The notes under the pieces are model-generated. The model searched no databases. It worked only from the letters and a program-made list of their open reading frames with translations, and was not told where the DNA came from. A stretch of 53,668 nt of DNA. Source: Alphaproteobacteria bacterium. Its GTDB lineage: Bacteria > Pseudomonadota > Alphaproteobacteria > CAAGCB01 > CAG-977. This document shows positions 24,825 to 34,341 of this stretch, in pieces. Location: positions 1 through 53,668 of the forward strand of contig CAAGCB010000014.1 of the NCBI GenBank assembly GCA_900768185.1. Direction: 5' to 3'. Positions within the stretch are counted from its first letter, which is position 1, and each line of letters opens with the position of its first letter. A program made the translations under genes and the position numbers.

Positions 24825-25358
24825 ATGGAACTGAAAGGCAGCAAAACCGAAAAAAACCTGATGACCGCGTTTGCGGGCGAATCGCAGGCGCGCAATAAAT
24901 ACACCTATTTCGCAAGTGTCGCGAAAAAGGAAGGCTACGAACAGATCGCGGCGCTGTTTATAAAAACGGCGGACAACGAAAAGGAACACGCCAAACTGTG
25001 GTTCAAGGCTTTGGGCGAATTGGGCGACACCGCGCGCAATCTTGCCGCCGCCGCCGCGGGCGAAAACTATGAATGGACGGATATGTACGCCACCTTTGCC
25101 AAAGAAGCCGACGAAGAAGGGTTCACCCAGCTGGCGGCTCAGTTCCGCGCCGTCGCGCTGATTGAAAAATCGCACGAAGAACGCTACCGCGCTTTGCTGA
25201 ATAACGTCGAAATGAAAAGGGTTTTCGAAAAATCCGAAGAAACCATGTGGGAATGCCGCAACTGCGGGCATCTGGTCATGGGCAAAAAAGCCCCCGACAT
25301 CTGTCCCGTCTGTTCGCACCCGCAAAGCTATTTCGAAGTCCACGCCGAAAACTATTGA
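24825..25358 (+). CDS. rbr: Rubrerythrin
   Basis: Rubrerythrin reduces hydrogen peroxide with electrons from rubredoxin-like donors in anaerobes and microaerophiles. The 177-residue protein has the N-terminal four-helix diiron domain (AGESQARNKYTYFA, DNEKEHAK, then KEADEEGF and EKSHEERY supplying the glutamates and histidine) and a C-terminal rubredoxin domain with two CxxC pairs (CRNCG and CPVCSHP). It is complete, with an AGGAG site before the ATG. Its presence suggests an oxygen-sensitive host. Confidence 0.96.
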   Translation: MELKGSKTEKNLMTAFAGESQARNKYTYFASVAKKEGYEQIAALFIKTADNEKEHAKLWFKALGELGDTARNLAAAAAGENYEWTDMYATFAKEADEEGFTQLAAQFRAVALIEKSHEERYRALLNNVEMKRVFEKSEETMWECRNCGHLVMGKKAPDICPVCSHPQSYFEVHAENY

Positions 25359-25377
25359 TTTTTAAACACACGATGAT

Positions 25378-25405
25378 AAAAGCCGACGCCCGCGCGCCGG
25401 CTTTT
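25378..25405 (+). terminator. Terminator behind rubrerythrin
   Basis: aaaagccg(acgc) / (gcg)ccggctttt GC-rich hairpin with a T-run, just 3' of the gene. Confidence 0.75.
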
Positions 25406-25413
25406 GGCTTGTC

Positions 25414-25443
25414 TTGACAACGATTCAACCGAACGCGTATCCT
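25414..25443 (+). promoter_or_regulatory. Promoter of the 25472 gene
   Basis: TTGACA (25414-25419) and TATCCT (25438-25443) with an 18-bp spacer, directly before the ribosome-binding site GGAGG. Confidence 0.6.
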
Positions 25444-25471
25444 GTTGTGAACGATACGGGAGGAAATGAAA

Positions 25472-26257
25472 ATGCTGAAACTGGTTTTAACCCTTTGTCT
25501 GTTTTCCTTTCCCGCCGCCGCGCGTTACGTTCCTTTGAACGACATGCAACCCTTTTCGGGACTGACCCGCGAAGAAATCCTGCAAAAACGGAAAAACGCC
25601 GTGTACCGGTCGACCGTGTTCGGCGCCCGTTCCGGTTACGAACCGTCTGCTTCCGTCTTTCAAATCGACGACGGCGCCCCGTGGATCGGCGCGTACCAAA
25701 TCGCGTGCATCGGCGTGAACAATTCCCGCGACATCGGGGCGGGGCTGTCGCGCGAAAGCGTCGGGATTTTGAATCCCGAACTGCTGTTTTACATCAATGT
25801 CCTGTCTTACGCGTTTCAATCCCGCGGTCTTCCATGTTCCGCCGACGACTATCTGATCCCGTACCGCGTCGATTACGATCCGTTGCGTAAAATGATTACC
25901 GCGCGTGTCGGCTATTCGCCGCTGTATCGGAAATCGGGACGGTTTGAAGGCATCGTGTTGGAAGACGCGAACGCCCGCGATTTGGGATATAATTACGCTT
26001 TCGCCTCTGTCGCGGACAACGTGCGGTTTAAAAGCGATTCGAATTTGTCGAACAGAATCATTCAAACGGCGGGATTCTATCATCGCGGCTTTTCCTGCGG
26101 CGCGCCGAACGGGTGCAACAACTATTCGCCCTATGAAACGGGTTATCACCTGTATCTGACGGATCTGCCCGCCGAACTGACCGTTAAGTTGTGGAAAGAC
26201 TATCCGCAAAGCGAAAACGCACCCGCGGACATGACTTACCGTATGCTTTTCGATTAA
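25472..26257 (+). CDS. Exported protein of unknown function
   Basis: This 261-residue protein has a signal peptide (MLKLVLTLCLFSFPAAA) and no further membrane segment. The mature part has four Cys that could form disulphides (two in FSCGAPNGC). I recognise no domain. A second ATG six bases upstream (25466) sits too close to GGAGG; 25472 gives normal spacing. It is monocistronic, with its own promoter and a strong bidirectional terminator, and converges on the pilus gene block, but nothing shows that it belongs to that machine. A periplasmic location is likely. Confidence 0.7.
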   Translation: MLKLVLTLCLFSFPAAARYVPLNDMQPFSGLTREEILQKRKNAVYRSTVFGARSGYEPSASVFQIDDGAPWIGAYQIACIGVNNSRDIGAGLSRESVGILNPELLFYINVLSYAFQSRGLPCSADDYLIPYRVDYDPLRKMITARVGYSPLYRKSGRFEGIVLEDANARDLGYNYAFASVADNVRFKSDSNLSNRIIQTAGFYHRGFSCGAPNGCNNYSPYETGYHLYLTDLPAELTVKLWKDYPQSENAPADMTYRMLFD

Positions 26258-26260
26258 TTG

Positions 26261-26291
26261 AAAAAGCCTTCGCCGCAGGGCGAAGGCTTTT
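26261..26291. terminator. Bidirectional terminator
   Basis: aaaaagccttcgcc / ggcgaaggctttt hairpin with A- and T-runs between the convergent 25472 and pilR-like genes. Confidence 0.9.
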
Positions 26292-26309
26292 GCACAAAAT
26301 TCGAACGGA

Positions 26310-27389
26310 TCACCCCATCGCTTTGGTGATCTGATCCTGCATGGCGAACGTTCCCATAACCGCCCACGCGATCGCGCCGGAAACGAACAGCGTCGCCACC
26401 ATGTTCAGCACCGCCGCCTTTTGCGTGATGCCGGTGACGCTGTCTTCCAGCCATTCGTTCGCCATCTGGTCCAAAGCTTCTTGGAAGTTGTCCATTTCAG
26501 AATAAATCCGCAAGTCGCCGATGATTTCCTTGTCGGGAAATCCCAATCCCGTTTTATTCAAAGCTTCGCCCAAGTTGTCGCCGTTATTGATGAACACCAG
26601 CGCGCTGTCGATACGGTACAACAGATACGGGCTGGCGTCGTGACGCAAAGAACGCAACGCCTGAGAAACGGGCGTTCCGGCGCGCACCAAAGCCGCCATC
26701 GCCAACATCCACGTCACGCCGACGAAGATTCGATACAGCGACCAAGGCGGGACGTTTTCGAAAAACGCACGCGTTTTGCCTTTCCAACGCCCCAGCGTCG
26801 CGTAAATCAGAATGAAAATCGCGGGCAGGATTGAAAACGCGAACAGCCAGTTTTTCTGAATCCATTCGGACACGTTGACCAGATCTTTGGCGCTGCCCGT
26901 CCAACGGGTGTTGGGCGCGGCGCTGATCATCGGCGGCACCATGTACGCGCCGATCGCGTAAATGATCAAAACGGTCATCATCGACAAAAACATCGGGTAG
27001 CTGATCGCGCTGACCAACGGTTCTTTCATTTTTTTCGTGCCTTCGGCGACTTTGATCAGGTTTTCAAGGGCGTTTTCAAGGTTCGACACGTCGCCGACCG
27101 ACAACATCAGGCGTTCGCTGGCGGGCGCCCAGCCTTCCAGCGCGACGGAAAACGGGTGACCGTTTTGCAGTTCGCGCGACCAGTACAAAATCGCCAAAGC
27201 CATCGGTTCGTCAGGGTTTTTCCCGTCGTTGGTGATAATGCCGCGGATACGATCCAACGCGTCCATCAACGAAAACCGGTTGCGCAACAAGGAAATCAGT
27301 TTGCGGTAGATTTTCATGCGCGTGCCGCCGCTCATGCGGCAGATGACCATCGCGTAATAGCGGTTTAAATCCGATGCTTTAAAAGCCAT
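26310..27389 (-). CDS. pilR: Type IVb pilus inner-membrane platform (PilR-like)
   Basis: This 359-residue GspF/PilC-superfamily protein resembles PilR of the R64 thin pilus, the inner-membrane platform on which the ATPase acts. Predicted membrane segments lie at about 131-152, 181-199 and 333-355, with two related cytoplasmic helical domains before them. I use the ATG of MAFKASD (27389); the frame upstream overlaps the ATPase gene without support. It is the last gene of the leftward pilus block, 20 bp after the ATPase gene, which fits the R64 order pilQ-pilR. No prepilin gene follows. Confidence 0.85.
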   Translation of the reverse strand: MAFKASDLNRYYAMVICRMSGGTRMKIYRKLISLLRNRFSLMDALDRIRGIITNDGKNPDEPMALAILYWSRELQNGHPFSVALEGWAPASERLMLSVGDVSNLENALENLIKVAEGTKKMKEPLVSAISYPMFLSMMTVLIIYAIGAYMVPPMISAAPNTRWTGSAKDLVNVSEWIQKNWLFAFSILPAIFILIYATLGRWKGKTRAFFENVPPWSLYRIFVGVTWMLAMAALVRAGTPVSQALRSLRHDASPYLLYRIDSALVFINNGDNLGEALNKTGLGFPDKEIIGDLRIYSEMDNFQEALDQMANEWLEDSVTGITQKAAVLNMVATLFVSGAIAWAVMGTFAMQDQITKAMG

Positions 27390-27409
27390 TGGCGTCCTTT
27401 CAAAATGGG

Positions 27410-29125
27410 TTAGTAAATGGGTCTTTCGTCCAACAGACCGCACCAGCGTTCGACTTCTTCGGCGTCGATCAGTCCGTTCAACATGCGTTCGATGGCGCAG
27501 TCTTTCATAGTACGACCGCCCAAATCGCCTGTCCAGTAGTCAATGGCTTTTTTGGTTTCGCCGTTGACCAGCAAATTCAAAAACGTCGCGTCGGGCAACA
27601 GGATTTCACCGACGACGCAACGCCCTTTACAGCCGTTGCCGCCGCATTCGGAACACCCCGGACCGCGCAGATACGCCTGTTCCATGCCGAAATCGCCGTA
27701 AGCTTTGCGCAAACGTTGAACGGTGGGGTGGTCGGGGTTTTGCGAAACGGGAACGCGGCAGTACGGGCAAACGCGGCGGAACAGACGTTGCGACACCATG
27801 CCTTTCATGATTTCGGGGTCGATCAGTTTGAACGTTTCCACGCCCATGTCGCGGAAACGCATGATAACCGCGGGGGACGAGTTCGCGTGCAAAGTCGACC
27901 ACACGCCGTGTCCCGACAGTGCGCCTTTAAAAGCCAGCTGAGCCGACGACAGCGTTCGGATTTCGCCGATCATCAGCATGTCGGGGTCGGAACGCAGGGA
28001 CGCCGCCAAAGCTTTGGTGAATTCCTGTTCTTTCAGCGCTTCGGTGTTCGCGTTGGTCACGGGCATTTGGCGCGCGCCGGGGATCGGGTATTCGGGCGGG
28101 TCTTCCACGGTGATCAGGTTTAATTCATAGTTGCGTTCCTGCAACAGCGAAATCATGTTGCGTTGCAACGTCGTCGATTTGCCCGACCCCGTCGGACCCG
28201 CCACGATGATGATGCCGATGGGAACCGCGCGCAGACGATAGAACATGTCGGCTTCGCGTTTCGTGTAGCCCAAAGCCATCAAATCGCCCGCGTTGTCGGG
28301 ATCTTCGTCCGCGTACAGCAGACGCATGACCAGATAACGCGTACCGAACGCGATCGGGTTGAATTGCAGGCGAACCCCCAAAACCAGACGCGGCAGGCGC
28401 AGTTTTCCGCCGGATCCGCGCAGGGGGGCGTCGCCGATTTTTTGCGCCGCCTGATATTCGTTCTGGGCGTAGTTCGCGTCTGAAATGTCCGACGACGCGA
28501 ACGCCGCGCGGACGAACGCTTCGCCCCATTCCTTGGTGTTTTCCATGACGACGCGCATCATGCCGTTTTGGCGGAAGAAAATTTCCGTTTTATGCGATCC
28601 CACGACGACGTGGACGTCGGATACTTTGACCGCCGCGGCTTTGGTCAGGACTTCGACGTAGTCCTTTTGCATTTGCAGCTGATCCAGATCGGCGGCGCTG
28701 CCCAGTTCGTCAGCCGGAATTTCCGGTTCGTCAGCCGCCGCGCGTTCATAAATGGCTTTGATCAGATTGGACGGGACGTATTCGGCTTTGTTGACTTGCA
28801 GTTTCTTTTTGCGCGCCAACACTTCAAAACTGAGAACACGCCCGTCGAATTTGTGTTCCGCGCTGACCAGAAAACGCCCGTTGTCAAACAGCGCGAGCAG
28901 ACTGCGCGTGTCTTCTTTGACGGGAAAAGCGCCGTTTGTGGTCGTGATGCATTTGCCCGACGCGAACAGTTCGTTCAGGACTTCGGAACTTTTTTTAGGG
29001 GCGGGTTTCGCGGCGTCCCCCGCCGCCGGTTTGGCGGGCGAAGCCGTTTTCGCTTGCGCTTGCGCCGTTCCGGCGGTTCCCGCATGCGGCGCCGCACCCG
29101 ATTTCGATTTGGCAGGTAAAGGCAT
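27410..29125 (-). CDS. pilQ: Type IVb pilus assembly ATPase (PilQ-like, GspE family)
   Basis: This 571-residue secretion ATPase has an Ala/Pro/Lys-rich leader (1-48), an N2-like domain, Walker A AGPTGSGKST (309-318), an Asp/Glu box (ITVEDPPEY), Walker B DMLMIGEIR (382-390), and a His box with STLHANS (410-416). A tetracysteine pattern, CPYC (453-456) and CSEC (491-494), as in GspE/PilB extension ATPases, probably binds zinc. It should power assembly or secretion through the PilR-like platform. In R64 this gene is pilQ, which should not be confused with the PilQ secretin of type IVa pili. No retraction ATPase is present. Confidence 0.88.
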   Translation of the reverse strand: MPLPAKSKSGAAPHAGTAGTAQAQAKTASPAKPAAGDAAKPAPKKSSEVLNELFASGKCITTTNGAFPVKEDTRSLLALFDNGRFLVSAEHKFDGRVLSFEVLARKKKLQVNKAEYVPSNLIKAIYERAAADEPEIPADELGSAADLDQLQMQKDYVEVLTKAAAVKVSDVHVVVGSHKTEIFFRQNGMMRVVMENTKEWGEAFVRAAFASSDISDANYAQNEYQAAQKIGDAPLRGSGGKLRLPRLVLGVRLQFNPIAFGTRYLVMRLLYADEDPDNAGDLMALGYTKREADMFYRLRAVPIGIIIVAGPTGSGKSTTLQRNMISLLQERNYELNLITVEDPPEYPIPGARQMPVTNANTEALKEQEFTKALAASLRSDPDMLMIGEIRTLSSAQLAFKGALSGHGVWSTLHANSSPAVIMRFRDMGVETFKLIDPEIMKGMVSQRLFRRVCPYCRVPVSQNPDHPTVQRLRKAYGDFGMEQAYLRGPGCSECGGNGCKGRCVVGEILLPDATFLNLLVNGETKKAIDYWTGDLGGRTMKDCAIERMLNGLIDAEEVERWCGLLDERPIY

Positions 29126-29216
29126 GACAAACCTCTTTTTTACGCGGAAAAACCGCTTTTAAAAACCGACAGGGAAAAGCGGACTTTCCCCTGTCGACCC
29201 GATTTTGCGAAAGACG

Positions 29217-30695
29217 TCAGCGCGCCAGACTCGCGCCCGAAAACGATCCGCTGGCAGAGGTTTTGTTCTGCGAAACGGGCGCCAGTTTCGGCAAAGCCGG
29301 CTGACGGCGCCGCGATTCTTCGCGACGGGGGCGAACCGGTCTTGGTTCGTCGCGCACGTTTTCGTTTTCCTGTTCGATTTCCTGTCTGGCGGCTTCGGCG
29401 CTGTCGGACAGCAGACCCGTCGCGGAAAATCCGATCATTTCCTTGGTTTTTCCGATTTGAACCAGAACGTAATCTTTTTGAATGTCGATTACGCGGTGTC
29501 CCGTCGGTAAAATCGTTTCTTTCTTGGCAAAGAAAGTCGTTTTTTCTTTTTTGAAAATCAATTTGGCAATCAAAGATCCCGACGTGCCGCGGATTTCCGA
29601 AACGGCGTACAGTTGCGACGCGGGTTCGGCGAGCTTTTTACCGTCGGCGTTTTCACCGGATTCGGTCGTCGGTTCCAGACTCAACGCTTCGCCGGCGCGT
29701 TTCTTGGTCAGCAGGTCTTCACCCGTTTCCGTCAATTTCTGCGAAACGCGCGACGACGGCGTGCGCTTGATCTTTTCGGGGCGCGCCGCCGCCATCATGA
29801 TCGGTTTCAGATTGTTGACGCGCACCAAAGACGCGGCGTCGTATTTTTTCTTTAATTCGGCGCGCTGTTTCTTTTGAGCTTCTTCCTCTGCGCGGGCTTT
29901 TTTCAGACGTTCCGCTTCTTCGTCTTTCATTTTCTGAATGCGGCGGTCTTCTTCGCGCTTTAACGCGGCTTCGATCTGTTTTTGACGGATTTCGGCGCGC
30001 TGTTTGCGTTCCAAAGCCTCTTGGCGTTTCAAATCTTGCGCCAATTCCCATTCCAGACGGGCTTGAGTCATTTTTTCGCGCCGTTCGATTTCGTCAAAAA
30101 GCATTTGACGGTTCGACGTTTTCAGCGCGTCGATTTCGGAACGCAGCTGTTCGCGTTTCAACTGCAACGCCAGAGAACTGTTTTCGCGCTCCATTTCAGC
30201 CATTTCACGGAAAATGTCGCTGGACACCTTGCCTAAAACCTGTTCGCTGGGCGACGCTGACAATCCGCCCATCGTATTCGGCGCGCCGAAGTCGGACGCG
30301 GGGGCGGGAATGTTCATGTCCAGCGCCGGTGCGGGTATGTCGGCGGCGGGCGCGGGAACGTCCAAAGAAGGCATGTCGTCCGCGGGAGCCGGAACGTCGG
30401 CGGCGGGGGCGGCACCGGTCGCGGAAGCTTCCGGAGCCGGAGCGGATATCTCTGCGGGCGCCGGTGCGGGGGCGTCGGCTGCCGGCGCGGGAGCGGGAGC
30501 AGGGGCGGTGGCGTTCGTCGCGGCGGGTGTCGCGGGCGCGTCCGCGGGTTTCACGGCGTCGACGGGAGCCGGATTGGCGAAAAACGAATCGTCAAACAAG
30601 TCATCGGCGCGCGCCGTTTGCGCGGACAGGCAAATCATCGCCGCCGCCAGCCAAAGGTGTTTTCTACATAACAGGTTCATAGATTTGTCCTTCAT
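29217..30695 (-). CDS. pilP: PilP-like pilus protein with coiled coil
   Basis: The 492-residue protein has a signal peptide (about 1-30, ending QTARA), an extremely Pro/Ala-rich stretch (41-140), a long charged coiled coil (about 155-290) and a C-terminal domain (about 360-425) with YAVSEIRGTSGSLIAKLIF and TILPTGHRVIDIQKDYVLV. The last part resembles the small beta domain of type IVb PilP/GspC proteins that links inner-membrane parts to the secretin. Family PilP is about 150 residues, so the first 340 residues are an addition that could span the periplasm. The start overlaps the previous gene by 32 bp (MKDKSM) or 17 bp (second ATG, 30680). Confidence 0.72.
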   Translation of the reverse strand: MKDKSMNLLCRKHLWLAAAMICLSAQTARADDLFDDSFFANPAPVDAVKPADAPATPAATNATAPAPAPAPAADAPAPAPAEISAPAPEASATGAAPAADVPAPADDMPSLDVPAPAADIPAPALDMNIPAPASDFGAPNTMGGLSASPSEQVLGKVSSDIFREMAEMERENSSLALQLKREQLRSEIDALKTSNRQMLFDEIERREKMTQARLEWELAQDLKRQEALERKQRAEIRQKQIEAALKREEDRRIQKMKDEEAERLKKARAEEEAQKKQRAELKKKYDAASLVRVNNLKPIMMAAARPEKIKRTPSSRVSQKLTETGEDLLTKKRAGEALSLEPTTESGENADGKKLAEPASQLYAVSEIRGTSGSLIAKLIFKKEKTTFFAKKETILPTGHRVIDIQKDYVLVQIGKTKEMIGFSATGLLSDSAEAARQEIEQENENVRDEPRPVRPRREESRRRQPALPKLAPVSQNKTSASGSFSGASLAR

Positions 30696-32085
30696 AAGTC
30701 CAGGTGTTGTCCTCGGGAGAGTAGCCTAGCTGCAAAATTTCCAGACCGGGGAATTTTTTAAACATGTCCAGCCAGTAATCCATAGGCAAATCCGACGAAA
30801 ACGAAAACGTCATGCGCGGATAAACCGTGACTTTCGGCGGACCGATGGGATTGCCGTCCGCATCGCGCGGGATTTCGCGCTGAATGGGAATCCGGTTCAT
30901 GGAGATTTCCATTTTGATGGCTTGGAAAATATCGGTCAATTCCTCGTGCAGATCGGTGTATTCGTATTTCGGTTCGACATGATGGACGGCGATATCGCCG
31001 ATCGCCAGCGTGGCAACGGCGGATTTCCCGCTTTCGTCCAGCAGATAGTCCAAACCGCGCGTGTTGTATTCCTCGATCGCGCGTTTGAACCAGCCCAAAT
31101 GCCCCTGACGCATCGTCCAGCCCGTCGAAACGCCGGACGGCGTGCACGTCATCGGTTCCAAATCCCAACCGGGGATAATCATGGATTTCAGTTGTTGGAC
31201 GGCGGCTTGGCAGCGATTCATGAAATCTTCGGTAACCATCAGTTTTTCCCACGGCTTGACGACGATTTCGGGCGGCGGCGGCGGCGCTTCCTCCTCAAAC
31301 AGGGGTTTCATCGGCGCCAACGGTCTGATAGCGGGTTTCGCGGTGGAAAAGAACAGCGGCGAAATCACGGCTTTGAACAAGATAAAAGCAAGAACGACGG
31401 CGGCGCCGATGGCGATCAGTTTGACCTTTTGCCGCTGGGCGTTGTTGATGTGCATCAGCTTTGAACTGCCGGGGGATTTCAGAATATCCCACAGGTCGGC
31501 TTCTTCCGTGCCTTCGATTTCCCAAGCCGCGGGAGCGATCTTGCGTCCCCAGTCGGGCACCGCCATCATGGCGAAAAACGCGCGTTTGGCGTCTTCCTCG
31601 TTCAGATAAAGCAGATCCTCCTCGGACAGAATCAAGTCGTTTCGAATGGCGATGAACCACCAGCCTTCGTCAACTTCGAACACGGCGACGGACGACGGTT
31701 TGTCGCGGAACGTGTCTGCCAGCGCGGCGGCGGCGGACGGCATGCCCGCCTTGTGTCCTTCGGTCGAATTGCCGATACCGTACTGGGGCGACGTTCCCGA
31801 CCTCAGACAGAACAGATCGGCGCCTTCCATAAAGTTGTCGACCGTTTCTTTGACTTCGGGATAGGGATCGTCCGTGTCCTGCAACGGTTGCCAGAACAGG
31901 CTGACGGCGTATGTCGTGTCGTTGACGGTGATCGTCGGTCCCCAAGGGGGATCGCCGTTGTCATCGGCGGGCAGTTCCGATTCGGTTTCCGGTTCGGCGG
32001 TCGCGGCGGCGTTTTCAGCGTCCGCGTCGTCTTCCAGTTCGTCCAAATCGTCCACCGTCAATTCTTCGTCATCATTCACAGCCAT
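30664..32085 (-). CDS. pilO: PilO2-like type IVb pilus protein
   Basis: This 473-residue protein resembles PilO of R64-type pili (PilO2), a bitopic protein of the inner-membrane alignment complex. It has a very acidic start (1-45), a cytoplasmic domain (about 50-205) and one membrane segment (about 221-245). A short Pro-rich linker (EEEAPPPPPEIVV) follows, then a periplasmic domain to the end with four Cys. No signal peptide is present, in line with a cytoplasmic N-terminus. It lies 17 bp behind the secretin gene and overlaps the PilP-like gene, so translation is coupled. Confidence 0.8.
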   Translation of the reverse strand: MAVNDDEELTVDDLDELEDDADAENAAATAEPETESELPADDNGDPPWGPTITVNDTTYAVSLFWQPLQDTDDPYPEVKETVDNFMEGADLFCLRSGTSPQYGIGNSTEGHKAGMPSAAAALADTFRDKPSSVAVFEVDEGWWFIAIRNDLILSEEDLLYLNEEDAKRAFFAMMAVPDWGRKIAPAAWEIEGTEEADLWDILKSPGSSKLMHINNAQRQKVKLIAIGAAVVLAFILFKAVISPLFFSTAKPAIRPLAPMKPLFEEEAPPPPPEIVVKPWEKLMVTEDFMNRCQAAVQQLKSMIIPGWDLEPMTCTPSGVSTGWTMRQGHLGWFKRAIEEYNTRGLDYLLDESGKSAVATLAIGDIAVHHVEPKYEYTDLHEELTDIFQAIKMEISMNRIPIQREIPRDADGNPIGPPKVTVYPRMTFSFSSDLPMDYWLDMFKKFPGLEILQLGYSPEDNTWTYEGQIYEPVM

Positions 32086-32102
32086 GTTCGACTATCCGTT
32101 TG

Positions 32103-33692
32103 TTAGAGGTCTTTCATTCTGGTTTCGGGCGACAGCGGCGAAATCAGCACTTCGGGCGTCAGCAGAATCACCATGACGTTGCGCGCTTTTTTCGTGGCGT
32201 TGCTGACGGCGAACAGTTCCTTATCGTTGGAAGTCGATGTCTGGACTTCTTCAAATCCCGTCAGCATCAGCGTCGCGCCCGAAGTCATGGCGACTTCCTG
32301 CACGAAACCGCGCGTTCTGATCTTGGGCAGTTGGACGGTCGTCTGCGTTTCGGTGCCGCCGCCGGACGCTTTGTCCATATCTTCCAGTTCCGTCAGCGTC
32401 ATCGTGAACATCATCAGCAGACGTCCGTGATCCAAGATGCGGGGCAGGACCTCCATCGTAAAGCCGTAGTTGATTTTCGCGGGCGTAATGGAAACGGACG
32501 TCGTATCCGAATTTATCGTCGTTTCGATTTTTTCAACATAGGACTGGTTCGTCGACACCTGAATCGGCGCGATGCGGTTGTTCATCGTCGTGACCGCCGC
32601 GCTGGTGACGAGCGATGTCGTGCCTTGCGTGTTCAGCGCCTGCAAAATCAGGCTGGTGTCGCCGATGTGCTTGTCGCTGGAAATAATCGACATGTTCAGA
32701 TTGCCCGACAGGCTGTCGATGGACGGTGCCGCGGACGTCGCCGTGAATTTCAGTTTGTCTTTGACGAACTTTAACACCGAATTGACGTTCAAGCTCATCT
32801 GGCGGTTGTCGTTCAGCGTGACGTTCAGCACTTTGACGTTGATGGCGACCTGACGCGACAGTTTTTCGTTCAGACTGTTGACGTATTGCGAAATGCGTTG
32901 CAGCGTGAACGGCGGAGCGGTCACGGTCAGCGTGCCGTTTGTCGGAATGACGTTCAGCGACGCGCCTTCGGGCAACATCGCCGTGACGGCGGTTTCCAGC
33001 TGCGACCAGAAATCCAGTTCAATGGACGAATCCATTGAAGCAGAGGTCGTGCCGCCGCCTTCGCCCGAAGAAGTCCCCGCGATGTTCGCGTTCAGGTTTG
33101 ATTTGACGGGCAGAGCGTAAATGGTGAAAACGCGCGTTTCCATTTTATAGAAAGTGATGACGCCGTTTTTATAACGCCACCACAGCGAAAAACGCGAAAC
33201 AATCTGATCCAGCAACCCGCTCAGCTTGCCGGAATAGGCGGGCATGAACAAATCGGAGCTGGTGTTGCTTTCAACGCCGCCGATCGCGTTGTCATTGCTG
33301 GACGAGCTCTGGTTCGCGGCGGCGTTTTTGACTTCACTGAGGATCATGTCGTCAACGCGGACGGTGATGCCCGTCAGCGACGTGATTTGTTCGGAAATCT
33401 GCAACAGGGAAACGGGGGACGTGCTGATCAGCGTGATGCCGTCTTCGGTTTCGAAACGCGCGGGCAACGGGTCGCCGGCGTTGACGCGGACGCTTTGATT
33501 GCCCAGCCAGATGTCGTCTTTGACGGCGATGGTGTCCATTTTGTATTGTTCGTTCGGCGTGAACGGAGTGTCAAGGGTGCTTTGGATTTTATCCAACGTC
33601 CGATCCGTTTCTTTCAAAACGGAACGATACAGACCGCACGATGTCAGTCCGAACAGGCAGGCGCCGAAAATCAAAAGTTGTTTAGTCCGCAT
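32103..33692 (-). CDS. pilN: PilN-like lipoprotein secretin
   Basis: This 529-residue outer-membrane secretin of the R64 PilN / TcpC-BfpB class has a signal peptide with lipobox LTSC (Cys19), which would carry the lipid anchor. N-domains follow (for example TSLTGITVRVDD near 105). The C-terminal secretin domain (about 290-525) has ISITPAKINYGFTMEVLPRI-type strands, RGFVQEVAMTSGATLMLTGF and VMVILLTPEVL. Multimers form the outer-membrane channel for the pilus or for secreted protein. Its start overlaps the TcpQ-like gene by 11 bp. Confidence 0.88.
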   Translation of the reverse strand: MRTKQLLIFGACLFGLTSCGLYRSVLKETDRTLDKIQSTLDTPFTPNEQYKMDTIAVKDDIWLGNQSVRVNAGDPLPARFETEDGITLISTSPVSLLQISEQITSLTGITVRVDDMILSEVKNAAANQSSSSNDNAIGGVESNTSSDLFMPAYSGKLSGLLDQIVSRFSLWWRYKNGVITFYKMETRVFTIYALPVKSNLNANIAGTSSGEGGGTTSASMDSSIELDFWSQLETAVTAMLPEGASLNVIPTNGTLTVTAPPFTLQRISQYVNSLNEKLSRQVAINVKVLNVTLNDNRQMSLNVNSVLKFVKDKLKFTATSAAPSIDSLSGNLNMSIISSDKHIGDTSLILQALNTQGTTSLVTSAAVTTMNNRIAPIQVSTNQSYVEKIETTINSDTTSVSITPAKINYGFTMEVLPRILDHGRLLMMFTMTLTELEDMDKASGGGTETQTTVQLPKIRTRGFVQEVAMTSGATLMLTGFEEVQTSTSNDKELFAVSNATKKARNVMVILLTPEVLISPLSPETRMKDL

Positions 33693-34341
33693 TTTCGTCC
33701 TCCTGAGTCGTCACTAACAATACGCGGTTGCCTTTGTAAAACGTCCCCCACGGCGCGGGTCTGGCGCGGGCGAAAGAACGGATCAAAGCCGAAGCGACGT
33801 CCATAAACCGTCCGCGGAACATCGCGCCCGCCTCTAAAACGTATTCGCGGTCGGTGCTCCACACGATGCGCCAACCGGCTTTGTCGCCCCAGTCGTTCAG
33901 CAGGGAACGCACGGACGAACCTTCGGTCGCCAGCCAGTCTTCAACGGGGTCGGCGGGGTCGTAGTCGCCCGTTTCGTCGTTCCGACCGTCCGTCGCGTTC
34001 GTTTGGGACGACGCGTTTTGGGCATTGTTTAACGTATCCGCGTTCAGCGCGGAGTCCTTGGAGCTGTCGTAGCTGTACAATCCGTTTGATCCTGACGGCG
34101 CGGCGGTCGCGGACAAATCTTCGCCGCGGTAGCCATAGGTGTTCTGCAAAACGTCGGGCGGCGTGCGCTGACCGAATTGTCCGCCGCCGACGGGGGCGGT
34201 GAAATCCGGCGCGGCGGAAACCGTTCCCGCCGATACGCCCGTCCAAGCGGGGTCGCCGTCAATAAAGCGCGTGCATCCGTTCAGCAATGCAACAGCCGTT
34301 AATATGCTGAAAATGCTGATTTTTTTGTGTGGATACGCCAT
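33682..34341 (-). CDS. pilL: PilL/TcpQ-domain lipoprotein
   Basis: This 219-residue protein has a signal peptide with lipobox LNGC (Cys23), a low-complexity Gly/Ser/Asn/Asp-rich middle, and a C-terminal TcpQ/PilL-like domain (about 133-215: VRSLLNDWGDKAGWRIVWSTDREYVLEAGA and GTFYKGNRVLLVTT). In Tcp and R64 systems such proteins bind and stabilise the secretin, and DotD is a related fold. It is immediately upstream of the secretin gene with an overlap, as expected. R64 PilM is missing between them. Confidence 0.78.
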   Translation of the reverse strand: MAYPHKKISIFSILTAVALLNGCTRFIDGDPAWTGVSAGTVSAAPDFTAPVGGGQFGQRTPPDVLQNTYGYRGEDLSATAAPSGSNGLYSYDSSKDSALNADTLNNAQNASSQTNATDGRNDETGDYDPADPVEDWLATEGSSVRSLLNDWGDKAGWRIVWSTDREYVLEAGAMFRGRFMDVASALIRSFARARPAPWGTFYKGNRVLLVTTQEDENAD

